Assembly: GCA_016765265.1 (NCBI GenBank)
Contig: JAESQG010000265.1
Coordinates: forward strand, 3,864-21,529
Direction: 5' to 3'
Length of the DNA: 17,666 nucleotides
Source of the DNA: Pseudomonadales bacterium
GTDB lineage: Bacteria > Pseudomonadota > Gammaproteobacteria > Pseudomonadales > DC-out160
Part shown: in pieces, positions 7,741 through 14,067 of the stretch
Position numbering within the stretch: the stretch's first letter is position 1
Layout of the letters: the number at the start of each line of letters is the position of its first letter
The notes under the pieces: model-generated
The model's input: the letters and a program-made list of their open reading frames with translations, nothing else
The model's database searches: none
Told to the model about the DNA's origin: nothing
Made by a program: the position numbers and the translations under genes

Positions 7741-7756
7741 CTGTATTTAAATACTG
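7741..7756. promoter_or_regulatory. Near-consensus LexA (SOS) box for the UmuD'-like gene
   Basis: CTGT-N8-ACTG with the palindromic AT-rich centre ATTTAAAT. It has one mismatch in eight to the LexA core CTGT-N8-ACAG. It is 73 bases upstream of the minus-strand S24 start, a position suited to repressing that gene. The two perfect boxes nearby make this weaker one more credible. Confidence 0.55.
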
Positions 7757-7821
7757 TGTCTGAACGAGCATTCCTGAAAACACAAAAGTTCACGACTTGC
7801 ACAAACATCAAAAACAAGATA

Positions 7822-7837
7822 CTGTATGTGCTTACAG
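7822..7837. promoter_or_regulatory. Consensus LexA (SOS) box 1
   Basis: A perfect CTGT-N8-ACAG core (CTGTATGTGCTTACAG), preceded by TA as in the E. coli consensus. It lies 118 bases upstream of dinB and 153 bases upstream of the divergent S24 gene. SOS control of dinB by LexA is established in E. coli. Confidence 0.85.
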
Positions 7838-7850
7838 CATTAGTGTAGCA

Positions 7851-7866
7851 CTGTATATAACCACAG
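7851..7866. promoter_or_regulatory. Consensus LexA (SOS) box 2, overlapping a possible dinB promoter
   Basis: A second perfect CTGT-N8-ACAG core (CTGTATATAACCACAG), 29 bases after box 1, start to start. A TATAAC element inside this box (7856-7861) could be the dinB -10, with a weak -35 at TTACAG (7832-7837) inside box 1. LexA bound at either box would then cover the promoter. The promoter assignment is tentative; the box itself is clear. Confidence 0.8.
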
Positions 7867-7955
7867 GTCCAGATTTAAAGTGCTACAATTTAGAAAACTT
7901 TGATTCTTCAGATTTTTAGATTCAATGCCTGCGCTGAGGAGACAATAATTAACCG

Positions 7956-9035
7956 ATGTCCGCGATGATTGAACAACGGAAAATTATACATATTGACTGT
8001 GACTGTTTCTATGCCGCCATAGAAATGCGAGATGACCCCTCCCTAAAAAATTTAGCCATTGCCGTTGGCGGCTCATCTGATCGCAGAGGCGTCATATCCA
8101 CATGCAATTATACGGCTCGGGCATTCGGCGTTCGTTCTGCCATGGCAACCGGTTACGCCCTTAGGATTTGTCCGCAGCTGATTCTTATTCCTCACCACTT
8201 CAATAAGTACAAAGAAGCGTCCCAGAAAATGAATCGAATTTTTCAAGATTATACGGATTTAATTGAGCCAATCTCTTTAGATGAGGCCTTTTTAGATGTC
8301 TCTGAATCAGCACATTGCAAAGGATCAGCAACTCTCATTGCGAGAGAAATTCGCCAACGAATAGAAAAAGAAATTGGCATCACCGCCAGTGCCGGTATTG
8401 CTCCTAACAAATTTCTCGCTAAAATCGCCAGCGACTGGGAAAAGCCCAATGGAGAATTTGTTATCTTACCCAACGAAATAGACGATTTTGTTAAAAAACT
8501 ACCCGTAAAAAAACTGTTTGGAGTAGGTAAAGTAACTACCCAAAAATTGAAAAACTTGGGTATAACACACTGCAGCGACTTACATCAACACGACCGATAC
8601 GAACTCACTAAAAAGTTTGGTCGCTTTGGTGACAGGCTATATCAACTCTCCAGGGGCATTGACCATCGCCGGGTGAACACCAGTCGAACCCGAAAATCGA
8701 TTAGCATTGAGCACACTTACCCGAATGATTTACCGACACTTGAAAATTGTATTAATGAAATTCCTCGACTGTATCTTTCATTCCAGGAAAGGCAGAAAAA
8801 ATCACATTCAACCTCGCATATTCACAAAGCATTTGTGAAGGTCAAATTTGCCGACTTTTCTATTACTACAATAGAGCGAAGAGCTGACTGCCCCAGCCTT
8901 GAAGCCTACCAAGATTTGCTAAAAGAAGCCTACCACCGGGTGGGACAGCCTGTTCGATTATTGGGAATTGGCGTTCGATTTAAGGAAACTCAGTGGCTGG
9001 GCGAGTTCACTCAGTTAGAACTTCTCGCCCCTTAA
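7956..9035 (+). CDS. dinB: DNA polymerase IV (Y-family translesion polymerase)
   Basis: This 359-residue protein copies damaged DNA as an error-prone Y-family polymerase. The catalytic acidic residues are all present: D14 (IHIDCDCFYAAIE) and D109/E110 (SLDEAFLDVS). The steric-gate position, F13 in E. coli DinB, is Tyr here (Y19), as in archaeal Dpo4. The thumb with helix-hairpin-helix-like LFGVGKVTTQKLKNLG follows at about residues 187-204, and the little-finger domain fills the rest. The C-terminus, TQLELLAP, resembles a sliding-clamp-binding motif. Length is close to that of E. coli DinB (351). A GAGGAGA sequence lies 13 bases before the ATG at 7956; the ATG at 7965 is a possible alternative start. 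Two consensus LexA boxes upstream show that it is very likely induced by DNA damage. It diverges from the UmuD'-like gene. Confidence 0.97.
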   Translation: MSAMIEQRKIIHIDCDCFYAAIEMRDDPSLKNLAIAVGGSSDRRGVISTCNYTARAFGVRSAMATGYALRICPQLILIPHHFNKYKEASQKMNRIFQDYTDLIEPISLDEAFLDVSESAHCKGSATLIAREIRQRIEKEIGITASAGIAPNKFLAKIASDWEKPNGEFVILPNEIDDFVKKLPVKKLFGVGKVTTQKLKNLGITHCSDLHQHDRYELTKKFGRFGDRLYQLSRGIDHRRVNTSRTRKSISIEHTYPNDLPTLENCINEIPRLYLSFQERQKKSHSTSHIHKAFVKVKFADFSITTIERRADCPSLEAYQDLLKEAYHRVGQPVRLLGIGVRFKETQWLGEFTQLELLAP

Positions 9036-9075
9036 GCTCCTTGATAAACACCTCGACTCAGTACTCACGTCGGCT

Positions 9076-9135
9076 TTGTTCCATATTTGGGATGTTATGT
9101 ACCTATGGCTCAATCTATCTATTTGAATGGAACAA
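9076..9135. repeat. 9-bp perfect inverted repeat with long spacer after dinB
   Basis: TTGTTCCAT (9076-9084) pairs exactly with ATGGAACAA (9127-9135) across a 42-base spacer. It lies in the 200-base gap between dinB and the alpha/beta hydrolase gene. It does not look like a terminator because the loop is long and no T-tract follows. It could be a chance match or the footprint of an old insertion. Confidence 0.4.
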
Positions 9136-9235
9136 TCATACACTAACAAGAGCATAAAGTAGTCGAATACAAATCCAGTCATAAAGGCTTCTGATTAAAA
9201 GACTTATTTTTAAGCATTTTTATATATATAGGTAG

Positions 9236-10120
9236 GTGACGATGAGTAGCAGCAATATTCCAGTATCAGATGATCAATTTCCTTCAACTACAATAACCTT
9301 TGACGCTTATAATGGAATGAAAATAGTCGCCGACGTGTGGGGCAATCCCGATGATAGGCCCATCCTGTTTGCTCATGGCGGTGGGCAAACACGCCATGCG
9401 TGGCGAGGATCAGCAAAAACGATCGCCCAAAAGGGTTGGTATTCGATAGCGATCGATATGAGAGGCCACGGCGATAGCGATTGGGATAAAAATGGCGACT
9501 ATCAGATGGGAAGCTTCGCCAAGGATATTATAAAAATATCCAAACAGCTAAAGAAAAAACCGGTACTCGTCGGTGCTTCACTAGGGGGCCTTTCCGGCAT
9601 ACTAGCGGAAAGTGACAGTAATGAGTCCATATTTTCAGCTCTTATCCTGGTGGATATTACACCGAAGATGGATCAGAAGGGCGTCACCAAAATAGTGTCC
9701 TTTATGAATGACAAATTAGAAGAAGGCTTCGGTTCCATTGAGGAAGCCGCTGATGCCATCGCAAGATACAACCCCACACGCGCCCGTCCAAAAAATAATG
9801 ATGGCCTCGCTAAAAACCTGCGCCTACATGACGATGGCCGCTATCGTTGGCATTGGGATCCTAAATTTATGATGGGAAATAAACGCCCGCGCTCGGACAA
9901 TTATGCCGATAGAATAATAGGTGCCACAGAATCTTTAACACTCCCCACATTGTTAGTACGTGGACAAATGAGTGATCTAGTAACTGAAGAGCATGCACAG
10001 GACTTTCTAAGAATGGTCCCTCATGCGAAATATACCAACGTGAAAGATGCCGGACATATGATCGCCGGAGATAAAAACGATGTCTTTACAGCAGCGGTAA
10101 TCGATTTTTTAGAAGCTTAA
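9236..10120 (+). CDS. Alpha/beta-fold hydrolase
   Basis: This cytoplasmic serine hydrolase is about 292-294 residues long and has a complete catalytic triad. Numbered from GTG 9236, the nucleophile is S115 in GASLGG, the acid is D247 (GQMSDLV) and the histidine is H274 (DAGHMIAGD). The HGGG motif at 47-50 forms the oxyanion region, and IDMRGHGDS at 73-81 is the usual strand-loop of this fold. A cap domain lies between about 145 and 230. The family includes esterases, epoxide hydrolases and haloperoxidase-like enzymes; the substrate cannot be read from sequence. The true start may be the ATG at 9242, because AGGTG at 9234-9238 is well placed as its ribosome-binding site. A thioesterase gene follows on the same strand 256 bases later, so a shared role in acyl metabolism is possible. 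Confidence 0.9.
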   Translation: MTMSSSNIPVSDDQFPSTTITFDAYNGMKIVADVWGNPDDRPILFAHGGGQTRHAWRGSAKTIAQKGWYSIAIDMRGHGDSDWDKNGDYQMGSFAKDIIKISKQLKKKPVLVGASLGGLSGILAESDSNESIFSALILVDITPKMDQKGVTKIVSFMNDKLEEGFGSIEEAADAIARYNPTRARPKNNDGLAKNLRLHDDGRYRWHWDPKFMMGNKRPRSDNYADRIIGATESLTLPTLLVRGQMSDLVTEEHAQDFLRMVPHAKYTNVKDAGHMIAGDKNDVFTAAVIDFLEA

Positions 10121-10168
10121 AAGTCAGAAACAAAATCACAGTATTGGATTGAGATAAATACCTCGCAA

Positions 10169-10321
10169 TCAGATCATTTCCTCTTCAGTATCCACCATTA
10201 GCATGATGATAATGATCACCGTGCTAATGGTAACCACCAGCACTTTCCCATCCTCATCAAATAAAAAATCGACTAACAATTCAATTCTCTTAAAAAAAGG
10301 GAATAATCCATCATCGATCAT
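10169..10321 (-). CDS. Possible 50-residue single-pass membrane microprotein
   Basis: A short reading frame on the strand opposite to its neighbours fills most of the gap between the hydrolase and the thioesterase. It would encode 50 residues: an amphipathic acidic first half (MIDDGLFPFFKRIELLVDFL, then FDEDGK), one hydrophobic helix at about 27-43 (VLVVTISTVIIIIMLMV), and an acidic tail DTEEEMI. The layout is that of a small single-pass membrane protein. A GTG at 10339 would extend it by six residues. No good Shine-Dalgarno sequence precedes either start. The strand is T-rich, which inflates hydrophobic codons by chance, so this is only a candidate. It also contains the 10-bp inverted repeat noted separately. 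Confidence 0.3.
   Translation of the reverse strand: MIDDGLFPFFKRIELLVDFLFDEDGKVLVVTISTVIIIIMLMVDTEEEMI
10194..10231. repeat. 10-bp perfect inverted repeat between hydrolase and thioesterase genes
   Basis: ACCATTAGCA (10194-10203) and TGCTAATGGT (10222-10231) are perfectly complementary across an 18-base loop that itself contains TGAT/ATCA. No T-run follows on either strand, so it is not a typical intrinsic terminator. It may be an operator or an RNA hairpin, or a by-product of the possible small coding frame that overlaps it. Confidence 0.6.
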
Positions 10322-10376
10322 TTCACGATAGATACCCACAGATAACTACAGAAAACAAACAGTAGACGGCTAAAGT

Positions 10377-11177
10377 ATGAGTATATTCGACCAAGATACC
10401 CAGATTGAAAAAACCGATCAACCGCACCTTTATCATGCCCAGCTCAGTAAGCGTTGGGCTAACCGAGATATTTGCAATGGCGGCTACGTCATGGCAATAG
10501 CCGCGAAAGCAATGGCTGATATCTTACCCCACCCCGACCCACTTTCTATCACCGGGTACTATCTTGACAAAACCGAACCTGGCCTCACGGACATACATGT
10601 TGAATCTATAAGGGAGGGAAAAAACGTTTCCACGGCCTCCGCTAAAGTCCTTCAAGGCGGTACTGAGCGTGTTCGTCTCATCGCATCCTACACCGATATA
10701 GACAAACCCAGCGGTGAGACCTTTCTAGAAGAAGAGCCCCCCACTCCTCTCGCCATAGAACAATGTCAACTGTTCTTAGAACCCAAGGTGGAAGCCTATA
10801 GCCGCATCGATTTGTACCTGCCACCCAACTTCAAAGAAAATAGAGGGCAAGCGGGGAACAAATCAGAACTTATCGGCTGGGTCAAATTCAAAGAGGGAGG
10901 TGAGCCGGACCTATTTTCATTAATGTTTTTTGCTGATGCTCTACCACCGGTAGTGTTTAATCGCACCGGTCCAGTGGGTTGGGTGCCCACCATCGAACTA
11001 ACAATCCATTTACGAGCAAAACCCAAACCAGGGGTGCTAAAATTTCGCCTCAAAACTCGTTACTTAAGCAATGGCACTTTAGAAGAAGATGGCGATATTT
11101 GGGATTCAGAAGGCAACCTTGTGGCCCTCTCGCGACAAATGGCTAAATTTAGATTACCTCCAAACAAAAAGAAATAA
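10377..11177 (+). CDS. Acyl-CoA thioesterase family protein (double hotdog fold)
   Basis: This 266-residue protein resembles the TesB-like '4HBT_3' thioesterases, which hydrolyse acyl-CoA to free fatty acid and CoA in the cytoplasm. The first hotdog carries RWANRDICNGGYVMAI (26-41), which matches the N-G-G-Y helix start of the family. The second carries GPVGWVPTIELTIHLRAKP (198-216) and the typical end DIWDSEGNLVALSRQMAKF. TesB uses an Asp in the strand equivalent to TIELTIH; here the position is Glu (E207), a conservative change that I believe also occurs in relatives. The NTF2-like lipoprotein gene starts six bases after its stop, so the two are one transcript. An acyl-CoA substrate is inferred from the family. 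Confidence 0.85.
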   Translation: MSIFDQDTQIEKTDQPHLYHAQLSKRWANRDICNGGYVMAIAAKAMADILPHPDPLSITGYYLDKTEPGLTDIHVESIREGKNVSTASAKVLQGGTERVRLIASYTDIDKPSGETFLEEEPPTPLAIEQCQLFLEPKVEAYSRIDLYLPPNFKENRGQAGNKSELIGWVKFKEGGEPDLFSLMFFADALPPVVFNRTGPVGWVPTIELTIHLRAKPKPGVLKFRLKTRYLSNGTLEEDGDIWDSEGNLVALSRQMAKFRLPPNKKK

Positions 11178-11183
11178 GGCGGC

Positions 11184-11642
11184 ATGAACAAAGCCAACAC
11201 TATTAACAAGAAAAGGATTTTCGATCTGCTAAGCGGTTTGATCCTCTGCCTGTGTATCTCCAGCTGCGGTGAAACAGATGATCTAGATCAAATTAAAAAT
11301 AAAATAAATAGACTGCAAACGGCAGTTGAAGAAGAGAAACCAGAGGACTTTATCGACATTCTAGATAAAGGTTTTTTAGGTAACGAACATCTGACTAAAG
11401 TCCTCATAAAAAAATACCTCATCCTAAACCTCATAAGACACAGCAATATTGAGGTGCGTATTTCTCATACTGATATCGTCATTAATAAATCCGACCCCTC
11501 TCTCGCTAGCGTTACTATAAAAGTGCTACTCACTGGAGGGAAAGGTCTAGTGCCGGAGCAAGGTCGTCTAATGGAGATTAAAAGCCAATGGGTCAAATAT
11601 AATAATGAATGGATGGTGAAAATCGCTCACTGGGACCGCTAG
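11184..11642 (+). CDS. NTF2-like small lipoprotein
   Basis: This is a 152-residue predicted lipoprotein. A basic N-terminus (NKKR) and hydrophobic segment end in the lipobox ISS-C28, followed by GETDD. The mature domain has the pattern of an NTF2/SnoaL-like cone fold: a helix with AVEEEKPEDFIDIL, a GFLGN loop, then strands including IEVRISHTDIVI, SVTIKVLLTGGKGL and a final SQWVKYNNEWMVKIAHWD. Similar bacterial lipoproteins are annotated as 'nuclear transport factor 2 family'; their ligand is unknown. AAGGCGG six bases after the thioesterase stop is the likely ribosome-binding site, and the close spacing shows that it is in an operon with the thioesterase. Its role in the envelope is not known. 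Confidence 0.75.
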   Translation: MNKANTINKKRIFDLLSGLILCLCISSCGETDDLDQIKNKINRLQTAVEEEKPEDFIDILDKGFLGNEHLTKVLIKKYLILNLIRHSNIEVRISHTDIVINKSDPSLASVTIKVLLTGGKGLVPEQGRLMEIKSQWVKYNNEWMVKIAHWDR

Positions 11643-11743
11643 TACCGGCATTACATGATACAAAATCACATATACTCTCCAGAAAAAGACATCATCGGAA
11701 TACATCGCTAAAATAGCGCTCATTGGAGCTATAGAGATAATCA

Positions 11744-13636
11744 ATGCGCCACACAGCATCCGCAAATAAACCCACCGCTGACCCCGAGGCGGATATTAGG
11801 CGCAAGCCCGACCAAGGACAGTTCGCACTCTTTAGGCAAAGACGATTCTTACCTTTCTTTCTGACCCAATTCCTGGGGGCCTTCAATGATAATATTTTTA
11901 AAAACTCACTTATTTTACTTTTGACCTTTGGTACTTTAATCAACGCTGATGAAAAACTTAGCCTTTACACCAACGCAGCTGCATTACTTTTTATATTGCC
12001 GTTTTTTTTATTTTCCGCCACTGCAGGGCAGATTGCCGATAAGTTTGAAAAGTCCGCACTCATTAGAAAAATAAAATTATTTGAAATCTTAATAATGATT
12101 TTAGCCACTGCTGCATTCTATATGGAAAGCGTGACTGCGCTTATGGCAGTGCTGTTCTTAATGGGTGCCCAGTCTAGCTTCTTCGGTCCCGTAAAATATA
12201 GCATCATCCCTCAGCACCTACATGCCAATGAACTGGTAGGGGGTAATGCGTTAGTAGAAAGCGGCACTTTTTTAGCAATTCTTGTAGGCACGATATTCGC
12301 AGGAATATTACAAAGCTTCGATACGCCCTTACTTTATATATCCTTGGCAGTCATTGGATTTTCAATTTTGGGGTACTACACCAGCCGAGCCATACCCACA
12401 GCCCCTGCAGTAGCCCCAGAGTTAAAAATCAATTGGAACTTGATTTCTCAAACCATAAACACCATCTCGTTCACGAGAGAAAAGAAACCTGTTTTTATTT
12501 CTATAATGGGGATATCTTGGTTTTGGTTTCTTGGCGCGGCCTATTTAACTCAATTTCCTGAATATTCAAAGACACTGTTAGGTGGTGATGACGGTGTTGT
12601 GATTCTATTGTTAACCACTTTTTCTATGGGCATTGGCGCCGGCTCACTATTATGCGAAAAGCTATCGGGCCACAAAGTTGAATTGGGGCTCGTGCCATTA
12701 GGGTCAATCGGCTTAACCGTATTTGGTATCGATTTAGGACTTCAAACGCCTCCACCTATCGCCGATGAGTTGCGCTCAATCACAGAATTTCTTCTCATGG
12801 ATAACGCAATCCACACACTCATGGATATGGCATGTATTGGGCTATTCGGTGGATTTTATATTGTCCCTCTTTATGCAATGATCCAAGAAAGATCCGATCC
12901 CGCCGTTAGATCACGAATTATCGCGGGCAATAATATTTTTAATGCTCTCTTTATGGTCGCCTCCGCTGCCACTGGATTCTTCTTGCTTGGATTTGCCGGT
13001 TTAAGCATTCCAGAATTTTTCCTCACCATCGCTATCATGAATCTCGTATTCGCAATATTTATATACGCCCAAGTCCCCGAATTCCCCGCACGCTTTATTA
13101 TGTGGCTACTCGCACACACCCTATACCGACTACGTCATATCAATTTATATCATATTCCTGCAAAAGGTCCTGCCATATTAGTATGCAATCCAGTTAGCTA
13201 CGTGGATACATTACTTATTGGTAGTGTCTGTCGCCGCCCCGTAAGGTTTGTTATGCTCAAACCAATTTACGATCTGCCTACACTCAATTTTGTCTTACGT
13301 ACTGGAAAAGCACCACCTGTCACCTCCACAAAAGCCTATGATCAAATATCTGCGGCATTGAAAAACGATGAATTAATCTGCGTATTTTCTGAGGAGAATC
13401 TCACTACCAACGGTGAGATTGATGATTTCAATGACCGCATTCATAAAATCATTAAAAGAGACTCGGTACCTATTTTACCAATGGCATTATGTGGAGAGGG
13501 TAAAACACTGACAGCTAGACCTTGGCGATTGGCGTTAAAGGTAGTTCTAGTGATTGGTGAATGTCTCAATCCCGAAGAGGTGACCGTTGATAAAATTAGG
13601 TTTGAAATACAGGCACTTCAAAAAAGCAGTGCCTAG
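11744..13636 (+). CDS. MFS transporter fused to a degenerate PlsC-type acyltransferase domain
   Basis: This 630-residue inner-membrane protein combines an LplT-like MFS transporter (about 30-445, opening with FLPFFLTQFLGAFNDNIFKN) and a C-terminal PlsC/Aas-like domain (about 455-630). LplT flips lysophospholipid inward and Aas re-acylates it, so the fusion suggests lysophospholipid recycling. The acyltransferase site is broken, however. The HxxxxD motif reads NPVSYVD, with P483 in place of the catalytic His and D488 kept. The FPEG motif reads FSEE (548-551). The phosphate-binding block around RPVRFVMLKPIYDLPTLNFVLRT and the VPILPMAL motif are retained, so the fold is probably intact and may bind lipid without catalysis. 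The frame has no stops or shifts. The gene lies 101 bases after the lipoprotein gene, and the ribosome-binding site is weak. Most likely it is a transporter with a non-catalytic cytosolic domain. Confidence 0.85.
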   Translation: MRHTASANKPTADPEADIRRKPDQGQFALFRQRRFLPFFLTQFLGAFNDNIFKNSLILLLTFGTLINADEKLSLYTNAAALLFILPFFLFSATAGQIADKFEKSALIRKIKLFEILIMILATAAFYMESVTALMAVLFLMGAQSSFFGPVKYSIIPQHLHANELVGGNALVESGTFLAILVGTIFAGILQSFDTPLLYISLAVIGFSILGYYTSRAIPTAPAVAPELKINWNLISQTINTISFTREKKPVFISIMGISWFWFLGAAYLTQFPEYSKTLLGGDDGVVILLLTTFSMGIGAGSLLCEKLSGHKVELGLVPLGSIGLTVFGIDLGLQTPPPIADELRSITEFLLMDNAIHTLMDMACIGLFGGFYIVPLYAMIQERSDPAVRSRIIAGNNIFNALFMVASAATGFFLLGFAGLSIPEFFLTIAIMNLVFAIFIYAQVPEFPARFIMWLLAHTLYRLRHINLYHIPAKGPAILVCNPVSYVDTLLIGSVCRRPVRFVMLKPIYDLPTLNFVLRTGKAPPVTSTKAYDQISAALKNDELICVFSEENLTTNGEIDDFNDRIHKIIKRDSVPILPMALCGEGKTLTARPWRLALKVVLVIGECLNPEEVTVDKIRFEIQALQKSSA

Positions 13637-13935
13637 TAACCAGTAAATTACCATAGTGACCAAAGACAATGTAAAGCTATGTAAGTCATCGTATCAAAGC
13701 GTATCCTAGCGATAACTAAAATCATATGATCCTTAATTATTTACCATTCCACAAACAAGACTTTGGTAATAAGAAACGGCAACACAATAACCTCTAATCG
13801 CACAATAGCCAACTGCATAACTATCAAGATCCATTTCATTAATAACTTGGTCGTAAATATTGGCGTCAGGTCACAAACATACGAATTGTAACCATAATTA
13901 TTGCTATTCCAGAACTAGATCAAAGTTTATTTCAC

Positions 13936-13963
13936 TTGTCCTAGCTATTATCAGTCTTACTAT
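13936..13963 (+). promoter_or_regulatory. Possible sigma70 promoter for the M48-like gene
   Basis: TTGTCC (4/6 to the -35 consensus) and TACTAT (4/6 to the -10 consensus) are separated by 16 bases and lie about 105 bases upstream of the GTG start. AT-rich sequence often gives such matches, so confidence is low. Confidence 0.25.
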
Positions 13964-13992
13964 ACGGTCAGAACCAAATAAAAATAATAACC

Positions 13993-14018
13993 GACACTCT
14001 TAATCGACACTCTTAATC
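13993..14018. repeat. 13-bp tandem duplication upstream of the M48-like gene
   Basis: CGACACTCTTAAT occurs twice without a gap (13993-14005 and 14006-14018), about 50 bases before the GTG start. It is probably a replication-slippage duplication in the 5' leader. Confidence 0.9.
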
Positions 14019-14067
14019 GAATAAAGAAGCTGACGTTAAACAGGATTAACAAAACGAGGATTTTTTA

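Larger units (their letters stand above)
13637..14067. other. 431-base intergenic region upstream of the M48-like gene
   Basis: This AT-rich stretch holds no convincing gene. A possible sigma70 promoter for the M48-like gene is TTGTCC (13936-13941), 16 bases, TACTAT (13958-13963). Downstream of it lies a 13-base tandem duplication (13993-14018). No intrinsic terminator for the MFS gene is obvious. A 32-codon hydrophobic frame on the minus strand (13741-13839) was considered and set aside. Confidence 0.5.

Noticed and set aside
11692..11943. An 83-codon minus-strand frame at the start of the MFS gene
   Set aside because: It overlaps the first transmembrane segment of the MFS protein in antisense; its composition reflects the opposite strand.
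13741..13839. A 32-codon hydrophobic frame on the minus strand between the MFS and M48-like genes
   Set aside because: There is no ribosome-binding site, it is very short, and the minus strand is T-rich, which gives hydrophobic residues by chance. A second overlapping frame of similar length exists in the same place.
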